Shown: piece by piece, positions 23,090 through 33,039 of the stretch
Layout: each line of letters begins with the position of its first letter
Numbering within the stretch: position 1 is the first letter of the stretch
Origin: Osedax fenrisi
Lineage: Eukaryota; Annelida; Polychaeta; Sabellida; Siboglinidae
Direction: 5' to 3'
Length of the DNA stretch: 64,000 nt
Assembly (NCBI GenBank): GCA_964019155.1
Contig: OZ025240.1
Location: 90,250,961 to 90,314,960, forward strand
The notes under the pieces: generated by a model
The model's input: the letters and a program-made list of their open reading frames with translations, nothing else
What the model was told of the DNA's origin: nothing
The model's database searches: none
Program-made: the position numbers and the translations under genes

Positions 23090-24420
23090 TGTATATATAT
23101 ATACATATAAATAATGACTTATATAATTTATAAGTATATAAATTACATATTACGTATTATAATAATGTGGCTACAATACTATGATAAATAGTGAATTTAA
23201 TCCATACAAATTTTTGAAAATTAAATAGGTGTGACTCGAATTGACTCGAAAATTAGATTTAAGATTTGAAATAATAATTTATATAAATGTTTGAAAATGA
23301 TGTGACTCGATTTGAAACTTGAATTGAAAGATTTGAAAATTTAGATCACTAATATGTACTATTAATTGATGATATAGCATATATAACATATTTGTTATTT
23401 AGTAACTATGAACAAATTACCAATTAAATAAGTTTTTAAATAACATAAAAAGCATATTTTATAGCATGATATTTAAAATATATTGTTATATAATATTTTA
23501 TATCTAATATATAAATTCTATAAAAATTACATTTATATATAGATAAAAAAACTTATTAATTATTAACTTTAACTTATAAACTATTAACTATTATTTTATA
23601 AAATTGATTTTATATTAGCTGAATGCATAATGTAATTACTTTACAATTTATTTATTGTTGACTTTTCAAATGCATTTTACTAGAAATAATATATGCTATG
23701 TTTACATATATAAATGAATGTTTAGATAAAAGTACAAAGCTATCTACCTAATTATTTTTCTATATATAATTAACATATATATGAATAATATAACAAAACT
23801 CATATTCAAAAATAGAATTATTATTTGTAAAATATATATTTGTTACTTTTATGTAATAGATATGATTTTCTTTCTTTTTTATATAATAAAAAAAATAGTT
23901 TAAATCAATAAATAGTATTTTAGAAACATTTAAAAAAAAGAGAAAATGCTTCCTTATCTCTACATATATGAATTCAACAAAATGGCCGTCTCAAAAATAC
24001 ATATCGCACCTACCACCACCAAACTTACTACAGCTAAATAATTTTTAGATCTTTGCCGGTAATTTATATACTCCAATATGCATGTTTTATTTGGTTCATT
24101 TTATATCACTATTTAATCGTATATAATATTTATTATCATACTTAATTATCTACTAACTATTTTTTATATATATAAATTACTCATATATACATATATGTTA
24201 CTCAAAATATCAGTAACTATTAAGTATATATATATTTATTAATATATTTAAATTATATAGAATTGGATACCTGCAATCCAGTTTATTTGATGAGTTTCAA
24301 CACGGTATCATGTACTGATTAACGTTAGTAATATATAACACTTTAAATTATTTACTAATTAATATTTTGTTTCAATTATATAGTTTAAAACTACAAAAAA
24401 AACTATGTTGAAATAAATTA
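23090..24420. other. AT-rich spacer
   Basis: Around 23,970-24,060 there is a GC-richer stretch with two short overlapping frames (one begins M-A-V-S-K-I-H-I-A-P-T-T-T). I cannot support it as a gene. Confidence 0.45.
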
Positions 24421-24560
24421 CAGGAAGCAGCTCTCGGACTCAGATGCAATGCTTGTAACAAGATGAATAACTTCAAATCCTTCTGTAGGAGCAGACATTA
24501 CTATAAGAACTATAAGAAACAGGAGTCCACTAAATTACATCAAACTTACATGTAGCAGAC
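24421..24560 (+). pseudogene. Ty3/gypsy Gag fragment with altered zinc knuckle
   Basis: The frame beginning G-L-R-C-N-A-C has C-x2-C-x4-N-x4-C at 24,445-24,486, followed by R-S-R-H. This is the spacing of a retroviral-type zinc knuckle, with the metal-binding His replaced by Asn. It ends in TAG. The capsid part is not visible upstream. Confidence 0.55.
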
Positions 24561-24739
24561 CAGGACATAAGATACAAGGTTTTTATTAAATTATGTTAAA
24601 CTATTCATACCCTTTAAAAATAGAACATATATATTATTTAAAGTTGACAAAGGGTCTTAAAGTAATGTACTATCCTTTAAGGTATACAATAACATTAGAA
24701 AGCCTACTTAACTAACCCCTATCCATACATACTCTTAGC

Positions 24740-24960
24740 ATATGAAAATAAACCTATTGCGACCTACGGCATAACAATAATATGTTATAATTATAATGGC
24801 ATATTATACGATATAAACTTCACTATAGTCGAATCCCCACAACCCCCTATAATATGACTAATAGACACATCTGCAGAAGGCTAAGCCTCATAAAAATATT
24901 ATGCACAGACATAATCCCACCTATATCAAAACCACCCGCCAAAAATGATACCAGAATATT
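24740..24960 (+). pseudogene. Ty3/gypsy protease end and linker, relic
   Basis: One frame shows P-I-A-T-Y-G, I-L-Y-D-I-N-F-T-I-V-E-S and P-P-I-I followed by a TGA where the usual Gly stands, then L-I-D-T-S. It matches the C-terminal half of gypsy proteases (IVxSxxPPIIGLxTS). The DTG active-site segment is lost. Confidence 0.5.
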
Positions 24961-25169
24961 CCCCGTAACACTTCAAATAAGCCTCGACAAATAAGTACGA
25001 CCCTTGTTACATGCGAATAAATGTGTCGAAATCAACTTTAAAGTATATATAGAACTATAGCGTATGATGTCCAAAGGAATCATCATATCGGTAAATAAGC
25101 CTACAGCATAGGTATCCAGCATAACATATGCACCAAAGAAGTAAGGCGACATCATGATATTATATGTAA
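24961..25169 (+). other. Unreadable interior of the gypsy relic
   Basis: RT and RNase H, which should lie between protease and integrase, are missing. The short sequence here cannot hold them. Confidence 0.4.
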
Positions 25170-25520
25170 TATGGTATTCCAACCAATGCGAAAGATTCCA
25201 GACACATCCAATAAGCAATTGGAAACTACCACCAAACATCAGAAGCATACCATATATGTCCTCCACTAATAGGACATCACCCACATTTCATCCAGTCCTC
25301 ACTACCTAGCATCAAATGAATTCATAGAAAGACACGTTCAGACCATAAAGAACATTATAAAAAATACAGACATCAATAAGATAACTAAAGCACTACTATC
25401 TTAGAGAAATAACCCTCAAAATATGATGACCCCAGTCCTCTACACCTACTCTTACATCAATCCAATCATCAGAACGCACGAAACTACAAACACATCAAAC
25501 AGACATAAATTAACTAGATG
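25170..25520 (+). pseudogene. Ty3/gypsy integrase fragment, relic
   Basis: 25,173-25,200 reads G-I-P-T-N-A-K-D-S, like the HGIPxxxxSDNG block with the second catalytic Asp region damaged. Another frame from 25,288 has H-Y-L-A-S-N-E-F-I-E-R-H-V-Q-T-I-K-N, which matches the HxxSNGxxERxVQTxK block carrying the catalytic Glu (the Gly of SNG is missing). Stops and frameshifts are frequent. Confidence 0.6.
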
Positions 25521-25829
25521 ACATTACTTGCAAGAAAACTGCATACATCGTACATAACGTTCAAATCTGTCAAATTCGAGACTCCTTAAAATTCACATGA
25601 TCCCCAGCTACCATTGTCAAGAAACGAACCAGAATCATATGTAATGTGTACCCATACGGGAAACATCCTATGACGTACAAGACATAAAATACGATCAACA
25701 CCTACAACTAACCCCAAGAAAATTACACCACCATAGAGAATATCCCCACTCAAACACTACATTTATCTAATTACCCAACACCACCATCTGATAATAATAC
25801 CATCCTCTCACACACAGCTATTATAGAAC

Positions 25830-26120
25830 AAAAGCAGCTTAGGAAACTATACGCCGAAGCTCCAGGAACAGGCACACTCCCTACCGATTTGTCCTGTAAT
25901 ATATCTTCTTCTTAGAAGAGGTGATGTTATGTTATTATCACTATTACTTTGTGTATTATTATTATTATCTCGCATTATACTAACACACGCCGAGTGCTAG
26001 GGATATGCCCATACATCACCGTCTCACATGATTAAGCAATGCTAGACGCCTATCTATAAGAGCCGTGATAAATGTACAAAGTTAATAAATAATGTATTTA
26101 TGTATTTAACGCATTGATTC
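25830..26120 (+). mobile_element. Possible end of Pol and 3' LTR of the gypsy relic
   Basis: The frame Q-L-R-K-L-Y-A-E-A-P-G-T near 25,836-25,870 looks like a Pol tail. A purine-rich AGAAGAGGTG at 25,915-25,924 could be the polypurine tract, followed by TGTTATG... as an LTR start. AATAAA occurs near 26,087. No second LTR was found, so the boundary is a guess. Confidence 0.3.
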
Positions 26121-26607
26121 TTTTTCTAATAACTTAACAACTTGTATATACAAATATACTTTAATATAAATACATTTCTGATTAATGATTCATATACAAA
26201 TATACTAAATTTGATTTTGATAATTATGTTAATGTTTGAATCAAATAATAATATTTATGTAATGTATTATTCTAATATAATTACACTAACAAATATAAAT
26301 AAATGAAATACAATTAAATATATTTATGATTATTTGATACAAATACATAAAATCTGTTTTTGATATAAATTAAATTATTAATGTTGATCAAATATAAAGA
26401 TTTATATAAGTTTTCAAGAATAATTAATTGATTATTGTTTAAATGAATATAACATAATTGATACAATTGATATATTTAGTATTTTAATTTGAAATAAAAT
26501 TGACATGTAAGAATCCATAATTAATTTATTATTCTTTTATACAAGAAAATATTAATGACTAATATATATATATATTTTTATAAATATTTAAATATAATAT
26601 ACATATT

Positions 26608-26710
26608 AGTGTTGTAAATGATGTCGGGTAGTTTCGGGTAATTGACTACATGGAAGGTTTCGGGTATCAAAATATGATTTTGGTTCAATTACGATTTAAA
26701 TACTAATAAC
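26608..26710. mobile_element. hAT-like terminus fragment
   Basis: It starts TAGTGTTGTAAA, like the array at 17,663, and then repeats TCGGGTA three times. Such a start followed by CGGGTA repeats is typical of hAT-type MITEs. No opposite terminus was seen. Confidence 0.35.
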
Positions 26711-26862
26711 TTATCATTATCGAAAATATAAAAAATGCTTATTTAAAATTATAGTAAAAGTATTTTATACAATATAAAATAAAATCAACAATATAATTCG
26801 TTATCAATTAATTAGACAATAATTTTGTTATCAATGAGTTAATATATAATACATAATGTTAC

Positions 26863-26962
26863 GGGTCGTGTACGGCAGAAATGCAGAATCAGGAATCGCT
26901 ATAATTAATAAAAAATAGATAGATAAACAATAAAAAACATAGCAAAGCTAGCTCGGGTATGG
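26863..26962 (+). mobile_element. Helitron-like 3' terminus family, copy 1
   Basis: It shares the block ATGCAGAATCAGGAAT, CTATAATTAATAAA and a final AGCAAAGCTAGCTCGGGTATGGCTAT with two copies at 32.2-32.6 kb. Confidence 0.4.
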
Positions 26963-27351
26963 CTATTATATCTATAAAGTCTATTCCACACCTAAACTAT
27001 ATGGAAATCCCTCGTATAATTATATACATTTTTACATGTATTAATTAAAATGTTAACATTATATTGAATTTATTAGGGAGAGTTAAAGTGAGGTATATAA
27101 ATAGAAGTAAAACGTAAATACCTACGAATATTCGCATGCATTTTGAAAATAATTATGTTTTTATAGAAACGTTTGATATTCGCAAGTGAGGTTGTTTCGT
27201 GCGTATATTTTCATGTGTGGCATCACTTTAAAATATAATTCTAAATGATTCTAATACTCGCCACTTTGGATTGAGGTATATATATATATACCAGATTAAA
27301 CATTTTGTATATCTATATACATATCCTATTATATTTATATTGAATTAATAC
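26963..27351. other. Spacer
   Basis: Mixed AT-rich sequence with nothing identifiable. Confidence 0.4.
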
Positions 27352-27805
27352 CAAAGATTTTCCGAAGGAAAGATATAACACTTACGCGAAATTGTGTTTT
27401 TCGAATTTGTATACAAAATACCCCAGTGCCACCTATAGCGGGTTACTTTTAGGAACTATGTGTTATCTATAATGTAAATTCGTATTTAACTAAACACTTT
27501 TAAAATGTTAAATAATATGCTTTAAATTAATATTTATATGATGAAAACTAAGTGTTCATTACTAATATATAACAAACAAATATGATATGTATGTTTTAAA
27601 TGCTATAAGTATATATTTAGTAAATAAAAGCTAATTTATATTGCATGTAATTTAATAGAGCAATGAAAAAATTGTTGTATGCAAATAGAGCCTAACCTAA
27701 ATCTATTTCAGTGATTTCGATACTACTGCTAGCAGCAGCAGGGGATATTACTAAATTATGTTGCATGTATAGGGAGTGTTATATCTTTGCTTCGCAAAAT
27801 CTTTG
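27352..27805. mobile_element. Short TIR element, 30-bp inverted termini each with a mini-hairpin
   Basis: Arms 27,352-27,381 and 27,776-27,805 are inverted with only two differences, inside TTTTCCGAAGGAAA versus TTTTGCGAAGCAAA. Each arm folds on itself around a GAA loop. The two changes are a compensating C-G to G-C swap. The 390-bp interior has no transposase. The target duplication is not clear. Confidence 0.6.
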
Positions 27806-29102
27806 TTAATACTAAATAAATAGGCTTACATAATTATATAAGTGTGTATATATTATAATAATTATATAATAATAATATATATTTATTGAATACAATACAA
27901 AAAGCGGATACAAATATGATTATTAATCTATGTGTTAATAATATCGAATATATACTATTAAAAAATATAAATTATTGAATGAATCATGATTGCATAAGTA
28001 TTATAAATTAATTAAAACATGCATAATTCCTATCTACACCATGTATTATTTTTACTATTTTTTTTGTGCATAACTTTTTTTTAAATAAAAATAAACTAAA
28101 ATACTTCTGTTATAGAATTTAATAATATGTCTAATGATATCAAATTTATTATAATAGCATCAATATAAAAAATCGTATTCCTATGGTTTTATTTATATCG
28201 TACAAATACATTATAGTTGGGTTATTCGTAGACTATAAATGTATAGTATTTACATTTTATACTAGTTTGGAAATATTAAAAATTATAGTAATATTACTAA
28301 TATTAGATATTATATAGGAAGGTTAAAATGAATTAATAATGTAATATAATGAAAAATAAATAACTTATTGAAAAACAAATATTTCGAAAATGTTACTATA
28401 GTATCTTACTTACGATTCTATATTCAATAATATATAACATACATTTATATATTTATTTACTATATATATACATAGATAATTTATTAAAATATAATACCTA
28501 CTATATTTAATAATATACAAATTATTTATTATTATTCAAATTTTGAAATAATCTGAAATAATAATATTGAAATTTAAATAATTACTACTATTTCCTAAGT
28601 TTTTATGAGTCATACAAATCTTTGATTATAAATAGAAATTGATGTATATTTTTACAAAATAATAATAATATTTAATTCAAAATGTATATTTTTAATTAAT
28701 AACATCTTTTATATTTTTATTCAATATATTTATTCTAAAGTACATTTAATATATTAATTCATAAATTGCCATTTGACATATACGCATTAAGTTGCTGTAT
28801 TTCGGTAAAAACAGTGTGTCAACAGATTCCGTTTTTTTGTGTAACCAAGTATATACACGCAGAAATCTAAAAATGTAATTATTTATAGTCTATTCTCTAT
28901 AAAACCAAATGATAATTAAATATATTCATTATAATATAACGATTATTAAAATATTATTTAATTAGATACCAATTATTTCTCTAACATATAGTAATTCATA
29001 AATTAAAGTAGGTGGTTGACACAAAATTGTCGGCCTAATCTTCGTGTCAGCGTATTCCGTATTTATATGCCCGTTTTGTCTTCTCATTCCGTATATTATA
29101 TA

Positions 29103-29148
<46 letters not shown>

Positions 29149-29296
29149 CTTATATAACTATACATAGTACGTGCAATGCATACTTCGTGAATATATGTGT
29201 GTGTAATTATGTAAAATCTATATATAAACTATTACCGGCCTTTGTCTAATTTTAATCTCCTGATGACCTAGATTAATATACAATATAATGCAATAT
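27806..29296. other. AT-rich spacer
   Basis: It contains TA microsatellites, including 29,100-29,141. A short segment near 28,800-28,890 (V-C-Q-Q-I-P-F-F-C-V-T-K) is too short to support as an exon. Confidence 0.45.
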
Positions 29297-29302
29297 AGTC
29301 AC

Positions 29303-29333
29303 AGAACTAGAGAGAAAGTTTCTCTCTAGCTCT
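29303..29333. repeat. GAGCTAGAGAGAAA hairpin, copy 3
   Basis: 15-bp arms with one mismatch around a single G. It is related to the hairpins at 15,904 and 16,565. Confidence 0.7.
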
Positions 29334-29462
29334 ATGAATATAGTACACATGTTAAATATTGTTATGTTGATATAATTATATTCGTATATATATTTAGTAA
29401 TAGGTTGTACATGATATACCTAAGTGTATATAAATTCGCATATATGTAAGTTATAGTATAAA

Positions 29463-29630
29463 ATGACGACCTTGCCATTACCAATGATGCCCTCATCTTC
29501 ACCCTTGATTCCTGTAATAGTCACACCTCTACCTAAAACCACCATTGGTTCAACATACACCTATATTCAGTTGTCAATTACCTCCTACACGCGATGTTCA
29601 TTTATAAAGTATTCCGCCCGTCATGTATAG
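29463..29630 (+). CDS. Small Pro/Thr-rich ORF, 55 aa, doubtful
   Basis: ATG at 29,463 to TAG at 29,628-29,630. It begins M-T-T-L-P-L-P-M-M-P-S-S-S and is richer in GC than its flanks. There is no family match, conserved neighbour or good promoter, so chance is quite possible. Confidence 0.2.
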   Translation: MTTLPLPMMPSSSPLIPVIVTPLPKTTIGSTYTYIQLSITSYTRCSFIKYSARHV

Positions 29631-29632
29631 CC

Positions 29633-29682
<50 letters not shown>

Positions 29683-29779
29683 TGTTTCTATCCGTAATGG
29701 ACCAGTCTGTACAGCTTAGCATAATGGAACGTTCCATATTATGCTAACGAACTAGATATCGGACGCCCCATTATGTAAC

Positions 29780-30112
29780 ATGTTTACTGCTTTAGGAATC
29801 AGGTTGACGCACGCACTGCGTGTGTGCCTAGGGAACGCAGCCATCCCTGATTGGCTAAGGGATAAATGTACCACGCGATACCTCGCACCTGTTTGCACTT
29901 GTATGGTCCAGCTAGTCTATTATTCATTATATACAACTAGTTACAGTATACACATATACATATGATTGTGTCATCATAATTGATTTATATTAATATACAA
30001 TTTATAATTTCAGAATAAACAAGATGATCTTCCTGCTTGGCTATGGTGAATATCTCCATGAATATGTTAAAGATCATCTCTAGGATCCGGTATCGTCTTC
30101 GTGAATTTTGTA
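29780..30112 (+). pseudogene. Third copy of the exon-like module with its upstream intron
   Basis: The frame at 29,780-29,965 begins M-F-T-A-L-G-I-R-L-T and includes I-P-D-W-L-R-D-K-C and A-P-V-C-T-C-M-V-Q-L. It runs into an intron-like stretch ending TAATTTCAG, nearly identical to that before 18,781. The following exon (30,015-30,112) has the phrase E-Y-L-H-E-Y-V-K-D-H-L, then a TAG and a deletion that removes most of the Arg-rich part. It is a broken copy of the 18.8-kb module. Confidence 0.4.
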
Positions 30113-30375
30113 TATATATATATCTGGAATTATACACTGTGCTATTTAATGAACAGAAACCTCTATATTCGCATACTATATACTATATATGTATATTATA
30201 ATTATATGTGATCATATATGTATACATACTTATATTATTATCATTATACATATACCCTTACATTCCCAGTTTATTATTATATATATATTATTCACGTGTT
30301 ATATCATATCCGTATGTTGTGTATTGTTCCTTGTAATATTTGAATGAATTGTTTTACGTTTCTTTTTTATTGTGT

Positions 30376-30590
30376 ATGGGTAAAAATATACGTTCCACTA
30401 GGTGTTTATTTATGGGTAACAATATACGTTTCACTAGGTGTTTATTAAGGGTAAAAATATACTTTCCACTAGGTGTTTAATCATGGGTAAAAATATACGT
30501 TCCACTAAGTGTTATTTATGGGTAAAAATATACGTTCCACTAGGTGTTTATTTATGGGTAAAATAATACGTTCCACTATTGATTTTTTGT
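30376..30590 (+). repeat. 35-36 bp tandem repeat, six copies
   Basis: Copies start near 30,376, 30,412, 30,448, 30,483, 30,518 and 30,554 with ATGGGTAAAAATATACGTTC then CACTAGGTGTTTATT. The array precedes the LINE tail below. Confidence 0.9.
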
Positions 30591-30689
30591 ATGTAAAAGG
30601 AAACCGTTTATCTGCTCACAAACTACCTATGATTCGACCACCTAGTGGAACATATTATTTGACATATAATGTTACGTTGCGGCAACTAG

Positions 30690-31322
30690 TTTCTGGTTAC
30701 TTGGGAAATTAAAAAATTACAAATACTACAGAATGCGTTAGTACGATCAATTTTTAAAATTGATCGCTTTTCTAAAATACATATTTCCCCATATTTACAT
30801 AGCATTGGCTACCAATACAATTTAGAATAATATTAAAGTTCTATTATTAACTCATACCTCTTTTTACTACAACCGACCTGAAACTATATCTTCCTTAATC
30901 TCTATTCCTACTCACACTATCTCTCCGTTTAACTACTTCTTACCTTCTAAATCTACCCTCTAAGCTTAATCTACATACCACTAATATTCGTTCATAGCAC
31001 AATTCGGGCCCTTATCTATGGAATAAAATTACCACATAAGCTACGCTCCACTCAATCCACCACCTCTTTTAAATCTCTATTAAAATCATATCTATTTACT
31101 ATTGCATTTCCCTGATCATTTTTGTATCACTATTTATCAATATCTACAATTTTATTAACAATTTATATTAATGTTGAGTACTTTCTGCATTCCTATTTAT
31201 ATTATTATTAGTTTATTATTTTCGTTTATGTTCCGTTATATTGTTTTTTTTTTTTACTTTAGACGCTTGATTTCTATGGCACAAAGAGTCTTTAAAATAA
31301 ATTGAATTGAATTGAATTAAAT
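30690..31322 (+). pseudogene. L2/CR1-like LINE 3' end
   Basis: The 5' part reads K-L-Q-I-L-Q-N-A-L-V-R-S-I-F, the block after the RT domain. The end reads K-L-P-H-K-L-R-S-T-Q-S-T-T-S-F-K-S-L-L-K and ends TGA near 31,113. A 3' UTR follows with AATAAA at about 31,297, then a tail of TTGAA units (31,300-31,318), typical of L2-type elements. Frameshifts split the region. The rest of RT is absent. Confidence 0.7.
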
Positions 31323-31812
31323 TTTATAATATTTCCTTGTATTCCATATTCTTGGTCATTCTATTATTTGCAAGAATATACAGTTAATTTTCATCTTTGG
31401 CCTTTGAATATCCGACATATAATTGACAGATGAAAAAATCTTGTTTTCCAGATATATTCCGACTATTTAAAATACTGTCCTTGAGATTTGTTTATAGTAT
31501 AGAAAAGTATATCGAGGAAGATTAATCTTGTGAAGTTAAAGATATTAGTGGAATCATAATTTGTTCTCCTTTATATTTCCCTGTCAATAGCCATGCTTCA
31601 ATAATATGATTTTTAAGATTGGTCACTAACAGTCTGAACCCATTACACAGTTTCGGTGGGACTACATTTCTTAATAGAATAATTGGTACGTCAACCTTCA
31701 ATTATATCATATGCTCTGGAATCCGATAATCCTGCAATCCTGGAAGTAATAGAGTTAAGAAATTGATAATGTAAACAACAACTTCTTCTACTTTCACTAC
31801 TATATCGATTAA
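31322..31812 (-). pseudogene. Helitron (PIF1-type) helicase C-terminal relic
   Basis: On the minus strand the order is F-L-N-S-I-T, G-L-Q-D-Y-R, V-P-I-I-L-L-R-N-V-V-P-P-K-L-C-N-G-F-R-L, N-H-I-I-E-A and L-L-T-G-K-Y-K-G-E (31,560-31,740). Then come T-I-N-K-S-Q-G-Q and V-G-I-Y-L-E-N-K-I-F-S-S-V-N-Y (31,400-31,500). This is the end of the Helitron Rep-Hel protein: the GxPxMLLRNxxPxxGLCNGTRL block, the TINKSQGQ motif and the PVFSHGQLYVAxSR block. Stops and frame changes show it is dead. It is cut by the LINE tail at about 31,322. The Rep domain is not in the window. Confidence 0.8.
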
Positions 31813-31824
31813 TATATATATAAT

Positions 31825-32109
31825 GTTGGAACTCCAAGAAATAAATTCAATAAACGTTTATTAATATTACATATATTATTATTGTATGTGGCAAGTATAT
31901 ATCTTTCACAAAGAAAATCTACATCAAAATTTGTTCTAATACATTTTCATATATTTTCATTTATTTTTTTGAAATATCAATTCATTGTGATTTTTACTAT
32001 AATTCCACCATCCGTATATACTTTTTATATTTATTTAATACGCATTTCTAATATCCAATAGTATAATATTAATAAACGTTTATTGAATTTATTTCCCGGA
32101 GATCCAAAC
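31825..32109. mobile_element. Short TIR element (MITE), 43-bp termini
   Basis: The left end (31,825 on) and the inverted right end (to 32,109) share ACTCC/TCTCC, then GAAATAAATTCAATAAACG and TTTATTAATATT. The 285-bp element has no coding capacity and lies next to the helicase relic. A possible duplication ATAATG/ATAAATG is imperfect. Confidence 0.65.
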
Positions 32110-32234
32110 TTATAAATGATCAACATTCGATTAACACCAGGTAATATATTTTTGTAATATTTGAAATTTTATGAAATATTACAAACAAATATTGTGTTGT
32201 AAATACATTTGTTTGTATTTTAGCTAACATTTAT

Positions 32235-32340
32235 TTTATTGTATATACTAGTAATGCCGAATCAGAAATAACTATAATTAATAAATAATAGATATGCAAA
32301 TAATAAAAAACCGAGCAACACTTGGTCGGGTACGGCCATC
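32235..32340 (+). mobile_element. Helitron-like 3' terminus family, copy 2
   Basis: It has GCCGAATCAGAAAT, CTATAATTAATAAATAATAG and AAAACCGAGCAACACTTGG followed by TCGGGTACGGCCAT. Confidence 0.4.
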
Positions 32341-32531
32341 AATGCAGAATAAATATTGGTACGGTTGAAATATGTTTTATATTATTAAAAATATTTGTAG
32401 ACAATTTAAAAAAAATATATTTTGTAATATCTAGAAATATTGTTTGTATTTGTAACACAGATTTTACGAATAAATATCGATCGGATACAGTTATAATTAG
32501 TAAATATTTTCTAGTAAATATTATTAAGATT

Positions 32532-32616
32532 ATCAATGCAGAATCAGGAATATCTATAATTAATAAATAGTATAATAATCAAGAACCGAGCAACGCCGGG
32601 TCATGTTCGGTTAGTA
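32532..32616 (+). mobile_element. Helitron-like 3' terminus family, copy 3
   Basis: ATGCAGAATCAGGAATATC leads to ACCGAGCAACGCCGGGT, a GC-rich hairpin with an AAC loop, and 12 bp later TTAG-T. A 3' hairpin followed by a CTAG-like end and T is the Helitron terminus rule. Confidence 0.45.
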
Positions 32617-33039
32617 TAACATAATGTAATAAACAAGAAAATTACAGTAGAAATTAATAATAATATAATATATAGGGATCCCTACTTTTACTACCTACCT
32701 AGTAAAATTAGCATTGAATTACAATTAAAATAATAAATTATATAACATTAATTAGCTGTTATATTTATAGATTATATAATTAAATTAGTTATACTCTTAT
32801 TTGAAAATATTATCAATTGGAAGTAAAATATAAATATAGATTAATATATATTTTACAATACACTATTTAAAATGATAGATAACAATTTATAATTATGTAT
32901 AGGTAGAGGTAACTAGGAAATGCATAGCAAACAAAGATAAACAAGATTACGAATATATTATTTCAAATAGTAAGTATCAATTTAATATGAATATGACTTC
33001 TGATTATTATATATATATATATATAAATGTATTTACTTA
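32617..33039. other. AT-rich spacer
   Basis: No gene was recognised. Confidence 0.45.

Noticed and set aside
24973..25284. 103-codon minus-strand open frame
   Set aside because: It is antisense to the gypsy relic, whose plus strand shows real protease and integrase motifs.
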